Assembly: GCF_033436665.1 (NCBI RefSeq) | Contig: NZ_JAWQFO010000005.1 | Span: forward strand, 1-64,000 | Direction of reading: 5' to 3' | From: JAWQFO01 sp033436665 | Lineage (GTDB): Bacteria; Pseudomonadota; Alphaproteobacteria; Rhodobacterales; Rhodobacteraceae | DNA: 64,000 nucleotides | Shown: positions 18,376 to 26,941 of the stretch, one piece after another | Position numbering within the stretch: position 1 is the stretch's first letter | Layout: every line of letters starts with the position of its first letter | Position numbers and translations under genes: made by a program | Notes under the pieces: model-generated | What the model saw: only the letters and a program-made list of their open reading frames with translations | What the model was told of the DNA's origin: nothing | Database searches by the model: none

Positions 18376-19634
18376 GCGTCGTCGTAGAGCCGCAACACGC
18401 GCTGGACCGACGCGATCAGGATCTCGCGACCGGTCATCGGACCTGTCTGCGAACCGATCTGCGGAACGTACTGGCTCATCACCGGCCCCGGCACCTCGCG
18501 GTCGCCGATCCGCGCAAGCAGGTCGTCCACCGCCGTGGTCGCCGATGGTGTCGGCCAGTAGTATCGAATGCGGTCCGAGTAGCTGAAATGCCGCTGTAGC
18601 CAGGCCGTGTTCTCGTCGCCCGCGTAGTATTTCTGCCAGTTGCCCGGATCCGACTGCATGCAGCTTTCCATTGCCGTCATGAGACCGCCGCGCGGTGCGT
18701 GTCCGTCCATCACGTCGGCAATCGCGTCGAGCGCGTAGAGCGCTTCGCGCAGGGCGAAGGTCAGCCAGGGTCCGACCTTGAGGATGGCAAAGCCGTCGGC
18801 GACAAGCGCGTGCAGCCCCTCGGCGGTCTGGTAGTCTGTCGAATGTGCCTCGAAAACCAGTCCCGGGAAATCGTGCAGCGCAGCCGAGAGGCTTTCCGCC
18901 TTGCGGGCGTCGAAATGGATGACGTCGGTATGCCCGAACTCCACCCCCGGCTGGACCACCAGCGCGATCACGCGCGAAAAGGCGTCGTCGACACCGTGCG
19001 CTGCAAAGGCCTCTGCATGGACATCGCGGGTACGCCGGACGGCGTCGGGCGTCGTCAGTTCGAGCTCGTCGAGTCCGTGGGTGGCGCCCCCCGGCACCGG
19101 GACCTCGGTGCCGATGACATACACCGGTTTCTGCCCGGTGCCCGCGTCGGCAAAGGCGGCCTCGGCGACCGAGGCGAGGCGCGCGGCCCGCGCGGCGGTC
19201 TCGGCGTCGGCCAGCGCCGCCGGCTCACCGGCGCAGCCCATCGAGGTGTCGAGATGCAGCTTGGTGAACCCGGCCCGCACATAGGCGTCGATCATCGCCG
19301 CGGCCTTTTCCATCGCGTCCTCCGCCGGCAGGTGCTTCCACGGATTCGGGCCAAGGTGGTCGCCGCCGAGCACGATGCGGTCCATGCCGATCCCGACCTT
19401 GTCGGCGATCCCGGCCACGAAATCGCGGAAGCGTTCGGGTGTCATGCCGGTGTACCCGCCGTCCTGGTTGACCTGGTTGCAGGTCGCCTCGATCAGCACC
19501 GTCTTGCCCGTCTCGAGACCAAGCGAAAGTGCAGCCTCGATCACCAGCGGGTGCGCTGAGCACACCGAGGTGATCCCGAGATGCCGGCCTTCGTGGAACG
19601 CCTTGTGGATCGCGAGTAAGGGGTGCGTTGTCAT
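18369..19634 (-). CDS. gatZ: GatZ/KbaZ-family protein, probable D-tagatose-6-phosphate 4-epimerase
   Basis: This 421-aa protein resembles GatZ/KbaZ, long annotated as the non-catalytic subunit of tagatose-1,6-bisphosphate aldolase. Recognisable parts are GITSVCSAHPLVIEAAL, LIEATCNQVNQDGGYTGMTP and GGDHLGPNPW. No GatY/KbaY catalytic subunit lies in this window. In Agrobacterium and Sinorhizobium, stand-alone members act as D-tagatose-6-phosphate 4-epimerases yielding fructose-6-phosphate, and the adjacent sugar kinase supports that role here. ATG at 19634 overlaps the kinase stop (ATGA), which decides the start; open frame continues upstream to 19778. Confidence 0.85.
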   Translation of the reverse strand: MTTHPLLAIHKAFHEGRHLGITSVCSAHPLVIEAALSLGLETGKTVLIEATCNQVNQDGGYTGMTPERFRDFVAGIADKVGIGMDRIVLGGDHLGPNPWKHLPAEDAMEKAAAMIDAYVRAGFTKLHLDTSMGCAGEPAALADAETAARAARLASVAEAAFADAGTGQKPVYVIGTEVPVPGGATHGLDELELTTPDAVRRTRDVHAEAFAAHGVDDAFSRVIALVVQPGVEFGHTDVIHFDARKAESLSAALHDFPGLVFEAHSTDYQTAEGLHALVADGFAILKVGPWLTFALREALYALDAIADVMDGHAPRGGLMTAMESCMQSDPGNWQKYYAGDENTAWLQRHFSYSDRIRYYWPTPSATTAVDDLLARIGDREVPGPVMSQYVPQIGSQTGPMTGREILIASVQRVLRLYDDAT

Positions 19635-20578
19635 CGGTCCGCCTCCTGTGCGCGGATGAAGTCTTCGAGCGTCGCGAGGTCGGCTGTGCCCTCCATCGGG
19701 CCGCGTCGCGTGACCGCGTGCGCGCCGCTCGCCGCGGCCGTCTGCAGGGCGGACTTCGGCGGCACTCCGCGTAGCCACAGCGCCGTGAAGGTGGCGCCGA
19801 AACAGTCGCCGGCGCCGGTCGGATCGACTTCCGTCACTTCGAAGGCCGGGATCGACAGGTCATGATGCGCGTCGTGGTAACCCGCGCCGTCGGCGCCGCG
19901 CTTGTGCACGATCGCGCGCACGCCCCGGTCGAGAAGTTCGCCAATTGCCGTGACGTCCGTCTGCGCCTCGGTCAGCAGGGTCAATTCGTCGCCGCTGGGC
20001 AGGTAGAGATCCGTCATCGACACGATGCGCGACATTGCCTCGGCCATGCCAGGCGCGGCGAGGATTTCCTTGCGCAGGTTCGGATCGAACGAGATCGTGC
20101 CGCCGTGGTCGCGCACCGCCTCGGCCGCCGCCATGTTGCGCGCGACGAATTCCGGGCTGGCCAGCGACGAACCCATTACGTGCAAGTGGTCCGCCGACGC
20201 CAGTACGGATCGGACGGCCGGGGTGTCGTGCAAGTGCCCGCAGGCGCTGTGCCGGATGTTGAACACGAAATCGCGCCCGCCGTCGCCGCGGTAGCGCACG
20301 AAGGCGCTGCCGGTGGGTCGGTGCGGATCCACGTGAACCCCCGAGACGTCCACGCCGTCGCGCGCAAGCCGATCGAGGTTGAGCCGGCCGAAATCGTCGT
20401 CGCCCACTGCGGACACGATCGCCACCGGCTGGCCGATCCGGGCCGCCTGCGCGGCGAAGATGGCCGGAGCGCCGGAGGGAAATGGGCCGGTGAGTGCCTG
20501 CGCCTCACGGAATCCGTGTCCCGGGGTATCGGCCATGATCTCGACCAGGATTTCGCCGATGACGACAATTTTCTTCAT
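19631..20578 (-). CDS. PfkB-family sugar kinase, probable tagatose kinase
   Basis: This 315-aa ribokinase-family kinase starts MKKIVVIGEILVEIMAD. It has the substrate-binding stretch GPFPSGAPAIFAAQAARIG and the C-terminal anion hole DPTGAGDCFGATF with the catalytic aspartate. It should phosphorylate a ketose with ATP. Coupling to the GatZ-like gene and the neighbouring hexitol operon point to tagatose, giving tagatose-6-phosphate, as for TagK of Sinorhizobium. ATG at 20578 matches the family start; open frame upstream to 20806 crosses the divergent promoter region. The gene is divergent from the LacI regulator. Confidence 0.85.
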   Translation of the reverse strand: MKKIVVIGEILVEIMADTPGHGFREAQALTGPFPSGAPAIFAAQAARIGQPVAIVSAVGDDDFGRLNLDRLARDGVDVSGVHVDPHRPTGSAFVRYRGDGGRDFVFNIRHSACGHLHDTPAVRSVLASADHLHVMGSSLASPEFVARNMAAAEAVRDHGGTISFDPNLRKEILAAPGMAEAMSRIVSMTDLYLPSGDELTLLTEAQTDVTAIGELLDRGVRAIVHKRGADGAGYHDAHHDLSIPAFEVTEVDPTGAGDCFGATFTALWLRGVPPKSALQTAAASGAHAVTRRGPMEGTADLATLEDFIRAQEADR

Positions 20579-20688
20579 GTTCTTCGACCTGTGCGGGACT
20601 GCCTCTTGGGCGGTCAGGGTCGCGCCACGGCACCCATTATCCTGACTCATGGCGGCGACACGGCTTGACCGTCGCCCGGCAACACCTC

Positions 20689-20724
20689 TAATGTCAACAT
20701 TAAAGTATCGCGCGTAAAGTTTCC
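20689..20724. promoter_or_regulatory. Operator region between tagatose kinase and the LacI gene
   Basis: A palindrome TAATGT-CA-ACATTA (20689-20702) overlaps the first of two direct repeats, TAAAGTATCG (20701-20710) and TAAAGTTTCC (20715-20724), spaced 14 bp start to start. The same repeat pair recurs before smoE (TAAAGTTTAC at 21825, TAAAGTTTCT at 21840). The unit TAAAGTTTA is itself a dyad. The regulator encoded between the two regions (20781-21806) is the natural candidate to bind both and link kinase/epimerase and transporter expression. Confidence 0.55.
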
Positions 20725-20780
20725 GGTTCGAAGGCGAAAAAATCCGAGGGACGGCGCCGCGCGTCGCAGGGAAGGTTCGC

Positions 20781-21806
20781 ATGGCGACAAGACGCATCAA
20801 GAACATGGAGGAGTTCGCAGAGGTCAGCGGGATCTCGCGGCCGACCTTGTCGAAGTTCTTCCATGACCCGGAGAGCGTGCGGAAAACTACGCGCGCCCGG
20901 ATCGAAAGTGCGCTCGAAGACTACGACTACCGGCCCAATATCTTCGCCATCAACCAGAACCGGAAGCTGACCAAGACGATCGGCATCCTGGTTCCCTACC
21001 TTGCCGATCCCTTCTTTGCCGAGATCGTGCGCCTGATCGAGCGGCAGTGCATCGACGCGGGCTACTGGCCGATCGTGTTCAGTGCGCATGGTCAGACGGA
21101 CCTCGAGAACAACGCGCTGGCGACATTGCAAAGTCTGCGCCCGGCCGGCGCCCTGATCGCGCCGCTTGGCCGCAGTTCGGACATCGAGAGCGTCCGGCGC
21201 TTCACCGATGAGGTGCCGACCGTCGTTTTCGACAGCAACGTCAAGGTTGGCAAGGCTTTCGTGGGCTCGAATAACTTCCAGAGTATCCCGATGATCGTCG
21301 ACTACCTCTGCCGCAGCGGCGAGCCGCCCTGCTTTATCGAGATGCCCCCGGTGAACCCCAACGCAAACAAGCGCCGGGATGCCTACGTGCAGGCGATGGA
21401 GCAACTCGGCCACGACCCGATGGTCATCCAGGCCGCAGGCGGCGGCTGGGAGTTTGAGCGAATCGGTCTTGAAGGCGGCAAGCGCCTGATCGAGGAGCGT
21501 GCGCTGCCCTCGTCCACGCTGCTGTGCAGCAACGATCGCCTTGCGATCGGCGTGCTGGCCGCGGCCTACCAGAAGGGGCTGCGGGTCGGACACGGGCCGG
21601 GCTGCGCGCTGCGTGTCGCCGGCCACGACGATCACCCCTGGTCCCGGTTCACCTGCCCGCCGCTGACAACGGTTTCGCAGGATTTTACCTCGATCACGGA
21701 AAAAAGCGTGCGGATGCTCTTCGACATCATCGACGGCGGCGCCGATCCTGAGGGCCGGCCCGAGCATCTTTTTGACGGCAAGCTGATCCTCCGGGACTCC
21801 GCGTAA
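20781..21806 (+). CDS. LacI-family regulator of the polyol/tagatose locus
   Basis: This 341-aa protein has an N-terminal helix-turn-helix, MEEFAEVSGISRPTLSKFF (about 9-27), a YRPN hinge segment and a sugar-binding-type effector domain starting IGILVPYLADPFFAEIV. The helix-turn-helix departs from the usual TIxDVA start. It lies between the divergent kinase/epimerase genes and the smo operon, and repeats with a TAAAGTTT core occur on both sides. It probably senses a hexitol or ketose and represses both units; this is inferred from position. Confidence 0.9.
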   Translation: MATRRIKNMEEFAEVSGISRPTLSKFFHDPESVRKTTRARIESALEDYDYRPNIFAINQNRKLTKTIGILVPYLADPFFAEIVRLIERQCIDAGYWPIVFSAHGQTDLENNALATLQSLRPAGALIAPLGRSSDIESVRRFTDEVPTVVFDSNVKVGKAFVGSNNFQSIPMIVDYLCRSGEPPCFIEMPPVNPNANKRRDAYVQAMEQLGHDPMVIQAAGGGWEFERIGLEGGKRLIEERALPSSTLLCSNDRLAIGVLAAAYQKGLRVGHGPGCALRVAGHDDHPWSRFTCPPLTTVSQDFTSITEKSVRMLFDIIDGGADPEGRPEHLFDGKLILRDSA

Positions 21807-21809
21807 CTT

Positions 21810-21824
21810 TTCTGCGGTGCAGAA
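21810..21824. promoter_or_regulatory. CTGC-N3-GCAG palindrome upstream of smoE
   Basis: TTCTGCGGTGCAGAA is a 6-bp-arm palindrome around GGT, directly after the LacI gene. The same 17-base string including two more leading T's recurs at 51240-51256 before nrtA, and CTGCAATGCAG lies at 47791-47801 before nasT. CTGC-N3/4-GCAG resembles the sites described for PhaR, the polyhydroxybutyrate regulator of Rhodobacter and Paracoccus. It could also form a weak hairpin ending the LacI message. Confidence 0.45.
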
Positions 21825-21880
21825 TAAAGTTTACGGGAGTAAAGTTTCTTGTTGACTTGTGGCGGCGGATGACGCTAGGT
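21825..21880 (+). promoter_or_regulatory. smo operon promoter and repeat operators
   Basis: Repeats TAAAGTTTAC (21825-21834) and TAAAGTTTCT (21840-21849) sit directly upstream of a -35-like TTGACT (21852-21857), with a -10-like CTAGGT (21875-21880) after 17 bp. A strong AAGGGAGG Shine-Dalgarno precedes the smoE ATG at 21919. Repeats just upstream of the -35 could serve repression or activation. Confidence 0.5.
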
Positions 21881-21918
21881 GAGGCTACATCCACAATGCC
21901 ATAAGGGAGGAACCTTGG

Positions 21919-23238
21919 ATGAGACTTAGAAGCGCATGCCTTGGCGTGACGGCACTCGTTTCGGTTGCAGCTACCGCTGCGGTCGCCGAGGAGATCACCA
22001 TCGCGACGGTCAACAACGCCGACATGATCGTGATGCAGGAACTGGCCCCGCAATGGGAAGAAGAGACCGGCAACACCATCAACTGGGTCGTTCTCGAGGA
22101 AAACGTGCTGCGCCAGCGCACGACGCAGGACATCTCGACCAACGGCGGATCGTTCGACATCATGTTCATCGGCGCATACGAGACGCCGATCTGGGGCGCA
22201 AACGGGTGGCTGGAGCCGCTCAATGACTTCGCCGATGACGCCGACTACGACCTCGAAGACATCTTCCAGCTGGTGCGCAACGGCCTGTCGGCGGAAGGCA
22301 ACCTCTACGCCGTGCCGCTCTATTCCGAAACGTCCTTCACCTATTACCGGACCGACGTGTTCGAGGAGAAGGGTATCGCGGTGCCGGACGGGCAGCCGAC
22401 CTATGACGAGTTCAAGGAGATGGCGGCCGCGGCGCATGACCCGGACAACGGCATCTTTGGCACCTGCCAGCGCGGCAAGGCCGGCTGGGGCGAGAACATG
22501 GCTTTCGTTGGCACGATGGCGAACGCCTTCGGCGCGCGCTGGTTCGACATGGACTGGAACCCGCAGCTCGACTCGGAAGAGTGGAACAACGCGATCACCT
22601 ACTACGTCGACCTGATGAACAACTACGGTCCTCCGGGTGCGTCGTCGAACGGCCACAACGAGAACCGGGCGCTGTTCAAGGACGGCAAGTGCGCGACCTG
22701 GGTCGACGCGACGTCGGCGGCCACCGACGTCAAGAACCCCGAGACCTCGAACGTCGCGGACGTGACCGACTTCTTCAAGGCACCGCAGCAGGCCACCGAC
22801 AAGGGAACCGGCTGGTTCTGGTCCTGGGCGCTCGCCATCCCGGCAAGCTCGCAGAAGAAGGACGTCGCCAAGGACTTCCTGAAGTGGGCGACTTCGAAGG
22901 AGTACTTCGAATTGGTCGGCGAGACCAAGGGCTGGGTCGCGGTGCCGAGCGGCACGCGCCAGTCGGTCGAAGAAGATCAGCGCCGGCTCGAGGCGGCTCC
23001 GTTCGCGGAGACCATCGTGGACGCGATCCTGTCGGTCGACCCGGCCGACCCGACGGCAGAGCCCGTGCCCTACACCGGCGTCCAGTTCGTCGCGATCCCT
23101 GAGTTCCAGGGCATCGGCAACTACGTCGGCCAGCAGGTGGCGGCAGCTCTTGCCGGTCAGCAGACCGTCGAAGAAGCCCTGGCCAACAGCCAGCAGTTCG
23201 CTGTCCGCGAAATGACGAAAGCGGGTTACATCCAGTAA
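21919..23238 (+). CDS. smoE: Polyol (sorbitol/mannitol) ABC transporter, periplasmic binding protein
   Basis: This 439-aa family-1 solute-binding protein has a cleavable signal peptide (cleavage near AAVAEE, about residue 23). The mature start ITIATVNNADMIVMQELAPQWEEE is the SmoE/MtlE pattern. It captures hexitols in the periplasm for the SmoFG-K importer. Gene order smoE-F-G-K-S-mtlK is the same as in Rhodobacter sphaeroides, which is the main ground for the name. It follows the LacI gene by 112 nt and is followed by a stem-loop. Confidence 0.9.
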   Translation: MRLRSACLGVTALVSVAATAAVAEEITIATVNNADMIVMQELAPQWEEETGNTINWVVLEENVLRQRTTQDISTNGGSFDIMFIGAYETPIWGANGWLEPLNDFADDADYDLEDIFQLVRNGLSAEGNLYAVPLYSETSFTYYRTDVFEEKGIAVPDGQPTYDEFKEMAAAAHDPDNGIFGTCQRGKAGWGENMAFVGTMANAFGARWFDMDWNPQLDSEEWNNAITYYVDLMNNYGPPGASSNGHNENRALFKDGKCATWVDATSAATDVKNPETSNVADVTDFFKAPQQATDKGTGWFWSWALAIPASSQKKDVAKDFLKWATSKEYFELVGETKGWVAVPSGTRQSVEEDQRRLEAAPFAETIVDAILSVDPADPTAEPVPYTGVQFVAIPEFQGIGNYVGQQVAAALAGQQTVEEALANSQQFAVREMTKAGYIQ

Positions 23239-23253
23239 CCTCCTCCCGGGGCC

Positions 23254-23275
23254 GGCCGGGGTGCGAACCCCGGCC
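23254..23275 (+). terminator. Intercistronic stem-loop after smoE
   Basis: GGCCGGGGT (23254-23262), tetraloop GCGA, and ACCCCGGCC (23267-23275) form a perfect 9-bp hairpin with a GNRA loop between smoE and smoF. No U-tract follows. It probably stabilises the smoE message and limits read-through to the permeases, as does the hairpin at 8968-8995 in the other importer. The remainder of 23276-23382 shows no other feature except the smoF ribosome-binding site. Confidence 0.7.
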
Positions 23276-23382
23276 CGCTTCGACAAGATCCGATCCGAAG
23301 AGCCGTCAGCGTTTCAGCAAGTGCCCGGTCCCGGGCGTTTCCTAAAAGGCTACTGCACGACACGTTTGGGAGGGCGAAGCGC

Positions 23383-24255
23383 ATGTCGACCAAAGCTTCC
23401 AGATCAGCGGCACGTCTGATGATCTCGCCGGCCGTTGTCCTGCTTTTGATGTGGATGATCGTCCCGCTGGTGATGACGGTCTATTTCTCATTCCTGCGCT
23501 ACAACCTGCTGTCGCCCGGCGCGACGCCCTGGGCCGGCTGGGAAAACTACTACTGGTTCGTCACCGACCCCAGCTTCCAGGATGCGATCTGGAACACGCT
23601 GCTGCTGGTCGGCGGGATCTTGTTGATCACGGTGATCGGCGGCATCGGTTTCGCGCTTCTGCTCGACAAGCCGATGTTCGGCACCGGTATCATCCGGATC
23701 ATGGTGATCGCGCCCTTTTTCGTCATGCCGACGGTGTCGGCGCTGGTCTGGAAGAACATGTTCTTCAACCCGGTCAACGGCATCTTCGGCAACCTCGCCA
23801 CCAGCCTCGGGTTCCAGCCGATCGACTTCTTCGCCGAGATACCGCTGCTCTCGATCATCTTCATCGTGTCTTGGATGTGGCTCCCGTTCGCGACGCTGAT
23901 CCTGCTGACAGCGCTGCAGTCGCTTGATCAGGAACAGCTCGAGGCGGCCGAGATGGACGGCGCGAGCTGGGGCAGCCGGTTCATCTACATCATGCTGCCG
24001 CATCTGGCGCGCGCGATCACGGTCGTGATCCTGATCCAGACGATCTTCCTGCTGTCGGTCTTCGCCGAGATCCTCGTCACCACCAACGGCGGACCGGGTA
24101 CGGCGACCACGAACCTGACCTACCTGATCTACGTCTCGTCGCTGCTGCAGTTCGACGTCGGGATGGGCAGCGCCGGTGGCGTCATCGCCATCATCCTCGC
24201 CAACATCGTTGCGATCTTCCTGATGCGGATGATCGGCAAGAACCTCGACGCATAG
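23383..24255 (+). CDS. smoF: Polyol ABC transporter permease SmoF
   Basis: This 290-aa inner-membrane permease has a first helix at about residues 13-35 (SPAVVLLLMWMIVPLVMTVYF) and the EAA-loop EQLEAAEMDGASW...MLPHLAR. It forms half of the hexitol channel with SmoG. GGGAGGGCGAAGCGC precedes the ATG. SmoG starts 12 nt after its stop. Confidence 0.92.
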   Translation: MSTKASRSAARLMISPAVVLLLMWMIVPLVMTVYFSFLRYNLLSPGATPWAGWENYYWFVTDPSFQDAIWNTLLLVGGILLITVIGGIGFALLLDKPMFGTGIIRIMVIAPFFVMPTVSALVWKNMFFNPVNGIFGNLATSLGFQPIDFFAEIPLLSIIFIVSWMWLPFATLILLTALQSLDQEQLEAAEMDGASWGSRFIYIMLPHLARAITVVILIQTIFLLSVFAEILVTTNGGPGTATTNLTYLIYVSSLLQFDVGMGSAGGVIAIILANIVAIFLMRMIGKNLDA

Positions 24256-24267
24256 GGAGGCGAGATC

Positions 24268-25101
24268 ATGGCACGTGCAGTCTCCAACCGGCAAAAGGGC
24301 ATCAATACGGCGGTCGCCGGAACGCTCGGCTTCCTGATGTTCTTCCCGATCCTGTGGATCCTGATCCTGTCGTTCAAGACCGAGGAGGACGCGATCCGCG
24401 CCCCTCTGCAGGTGCTCTTCGACAGCGGCTGGACGATGGACAGCTTCGCCGCGGTGCAGGCCCGGTCCGACTACTTCAAGCACTTCATGAACTCGGTCAT
24501 CATATCGGTCGGTTCGACCTTCCTGGGACTTCTGATCGCGGTTCCGGCGGCCTGGTCGATGGCCTTCGTCCCGTCCAAGAATACCAAGAACGTGCTGATG
24601 TGGATGCTGTCGACCAAGATGCTGCCGCCCGTCGGTGTGCTGGTGCCGATCTACCTGATCTTCCGCGACGCCGGACTTCTCGACAGCCGCTTCGGCCTGA
24701 CCATCGTGCTGACGCTGATGAACCTGCCGATCATCGTCTGGATGCTCTACACCTATTTCAAGGAAATCCCCGGCGAGATCCTCGAGGCCGCGCGGATGGA
24801 CGGTGCGTCGCTGCGTGAAGAGGTGATCCACGTGCTGACGCCGATGGCGATCCCCGGCATGGCCTCGACGGTGCTGCTCAACATCATCCTGGCCTGGAAC
24901 GAGGCATTCTGGACGCTGAACCTGACCGCGGCCAACGCCGCCCCGCTGACGGCGTTCATTGCGAGCTATTCCAGCCCCGAGGGCCTGTTCTACGCCAAAT
25001 TGTCGGCCGCCTCCATCATGGCAATCGCGCCGATCCTGATCATGGGCTGGTTCAGCCAGAAACAACTCGTCCGCGGCCTGACCTTCGGCGCGGTGAAATA
25101 A
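24268..25101 (+). CDS. smoG: Polyol ABC transporter permease SmoG
   Basis: This 277-aa inner-membrane permease of the MalG type starts with a helix at about 11-30 (AVAGTLGFLMFFPILWILIL). The EAA loop is EILEAARMDGASL...LTPMAIPG. It is the second half of the hexitol channel. GGGAGGCGAGATC precedes the ATG, and the ATPase gene follows after 12 nt. Confidence 0.92.
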   Translation: MARAVSNRQKGINTAVAGTLGFLMFFPILWILILSFKTEEDAIRAPLQVLFDSGWTMDSFAAVQARSDYFKHFMNSVIISVGSTFLGLLIAVPAAWSMAFVPSKNTKNVLMWMLSTKMLPPVGVLVPIYLIFRDAGLLDSRFGLTIVLTLMNLPIIVWMLYTYFKEIPGEILEAARMDGASLREEVIHVLTPMAIPGMASTVLLNIILAWNEAFWTLNLTAANAAPLTAFIASYSSPEGLFYAKLSAASIMAIAPILIMGWFSQKQLVRGLTFGAVK

Positions 25102-25113
25102 GGGGGATGTCGC

Positions 25114-26115
25114 ATGGGTAGCATCACGCTCAACCAGGTCACCAAGAGCTTCGGCGAGGTCAACGTTATCCCGCCGCTCGACCTCGAGATCAACGATGGC
25201 GAGTTCGTCGTCTTCGTTGGCCCCTCGGGTTGCGGCAAGTCCACGCTGCTGCGACTCATCGCCGGGCTCGAGGATGTGACCTCGGGTGACATCAGGATCG
25301 ACGGGGCCGACGCCACCGACCTGCCGCCGGCCAAGCGCGGCCTCGCCATGGTGTTCCAGTCCTACGCGCTTTACCCGCACATGTCGGTGCGCAAGAACAT
25401 CGCCTTTCCGATGAAGATGGCCGGTGTCGACAAGGCCGAGCAGGAACGGCGCATCAACGACGCGGCCCGTGTCCTGAACTTGACCGACTATCTCGAGCGG
25501 AGACCCGGACAACTCTCGGGCGGTCAGCGCCAGCGTGTCGCCATTGGCCGCGCCATCGTCCGCGAACCGGCGGCCTTCCTCTTTGACGAACCGCTGTCCA
25601 ACCTCGATGCCGCGCTGCGTGTCGGCATGCGACTCGAGATTTCGGAGCTGCACAAGCGGCTCGAGACGACGATGATCTACGTCACCCACGATCAGGTCGA
25701 GGCGATGACCATGGCCGACAAGATCGTCGTTCTCCGCGCCGGCAACATCGAGCAGGTGGGCAGCCCGCTCGAGCTTTACCGCGCTCCGCGCAACCTCTTC
25801 GTGGCGGGTTTCATCGGTTCGCCGAAGATGAATTTCATCGAAGGCGAAGAGGCCAAGAAGCACGGCGCGCATACCATCGGGATCCGGCCCGAACATATCG
25901 ACGTCGGCACCGAAGGCCCGTGGAAGGGCGTCGTCGGCGTGGCCGAGCATCTCGGCTCGGACACCTTCTTCCATATCCACCAGACTGGCCTGGCCGATCC
26001 GCTGACCGTGCGCGCCAGCGGCGAGGTCAGCTTCAACCACGGCGACGAGATTCACCTTACGCCGCGGGCCGACATGATCCACAAGTTCGACGCGCAGGGA
26101 CTTCGCATCGCATGA
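25114..26115 (+). CDS. smoK: Polyol ABC transporter ATPase SmoK
   Basis: This 333-aa MalK-type ATPase has Walker A GPSGCGKST (36-44), FQSYALYP, LSGGQRQR, Walker B AFLFDEP and VTHDQ, then a C-terminal regulatory/TOBE domain that is slightly short for the family. It energises SmoFG. The smoS start overlaps its stop (ATGA). Confidence 0.93.
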   Translation: MGSITLNQVTKSFGEVNVIPPLDLEINDGEFVVFVGPSGCGKSTLLRLIAGLEDVTSGDIRIDGADATDLPPAKRGLAMVFQSYALYPHMSVRKNIAFPMKMAGVDKAEQERRINDAARVLNLTDYLERRPGQLSGGQRQRVAIGRAIVREPAAFLFDEPLSNLDAALRVGMRLEISELHKRLETTMIYVTHDQVEAMTMADKIVVLRAGNIEQVGSPLELYRAPRNLFVAGFIGSPKMNFIEGEEAKKHGAHTIGIRPEHIDVGTEGPWKGVVGVAEHLGSDTFFHIHQTGLADPLTVRASGEVSFNHGDEIHLTPRADMIHKFDAQGLRIA

Positions 26116-26885
26116 AAAGACTGGACGGAAAATCCGCGCTGATCACGGGCGCGGCACGCGGCATCGGCAAGGGATTCGCCGAAGCCTACGTGCGCGAAGG
26201 GGCGACCGTCGCCATCGGCGACATCAACCTGGACGCCGCCAAGGCCGCCGCGTCCGAGATCGGCAAGGGGGCCTACGCCGTACATCTCGACGTGACGCGG
26301 CAGGACAGCATCGACGCCGCCATCGGCGCGGTCGTCGAACAGGCCGGAAAGCTCGACATCCTGATCAACAATGCCGCGCTTTTCGATGCTGCCGAGACCG
26401 TCGACATCACCCGCGAAAGCTATGACAGGCTCTACTCGGTCAACGTGGCGGGCACGCTTTTTACCATGCAGGCGGCCGCGCGGCAGATGATCGCGCAAGG
26501 CCACGGCGGCAAGATCATCAACATGGCGAGCCAGGCCGGACGGCGCGGCGAAAGCCTCGTGCTGGTCTACTGCTCGACCAAGGCCGCGGTGATCTCGATG
26601 ACGCAATCGGCCGGGCTGAACCTGATCCGGCACGGCATCAACGTGAACGCCATCGCGCCCGGCGTCGTGGACGGTGATCACTGGGCGCATGTCGATTCGA
26701 TGTTCGCGAAGCTCGAAGGCAAGGCGCCGGGCCAGAAGAAGCGCGAGGTCGAGGCGGGGGTGCCGGCGGGGCGCTTTGCGACCCCGGACGACCTGACCGG
26801 CATGGCCATTTTCCTCGCATCGTCCGAGTCCGACTACATCCTGAGCCAGACCTACAATGTCGACGGCGGTCAGTGGATGAGCTGA
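26112..26885 (+). CDS. smoS: Sorbitol/galactitol dehydrogenase, SDR family
   Basis: This 257-aa short-chain dehydrogenase oxidises D-sorbitol to D-fructose; homologues also act on galactitol, giving tagatose. Visible are the NAD-binding TGAARGIGKG (about 11-20), an aspartate after the second strand (GDINLD) favouring NAD+, NNAA, the catalytic serine in NMASQAGR and the YCSTK motif (Tyr/Lys). The start is fixed by ATGA coupling to smoK. It may connect galactitol to the tagatose kinase/GatZ branch encoded upstream on the other strand. Confidence 0.92.
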   Translation: MKRLDGKSALITGAARGIGKGFAEAYVREGATVAIGDINLDAAKAAASEIGKGAYAVHLDVTRQDSIDAAIGAVVEQAGKLDILINNAALFDAAETVDITRESYDRLYSVNVAGTLFTMQAAARQMIAQGHGGKIINMASQAGRRGESLVLVYCSTKAAVISMTQSAGLNLIRHGINVNAIAPGVVDGDHWAHVDSMFAKLEGKAPGQKKREVEAGVPAGRFATPDDLTGMAIFLASSESDYILSQTYNVDGGQWMS

Positions 26886-26941
26886 CCAAAGCGGGTGTCG
26901 CTGATCGGCAGGCGCCAGAAACAGCCAGGTGAGGTGAGACC

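Noticed and set aside
23488..26082. 864-codon open frame on the minus strand under smoF-smoG-smoK
   Set aside because: It lies wholly antisense to three clear ABC transporter genes, its translation is charge-rich and repetitive with no recognisable domain, and long antisense frames are expected in high-GC coding DNA.
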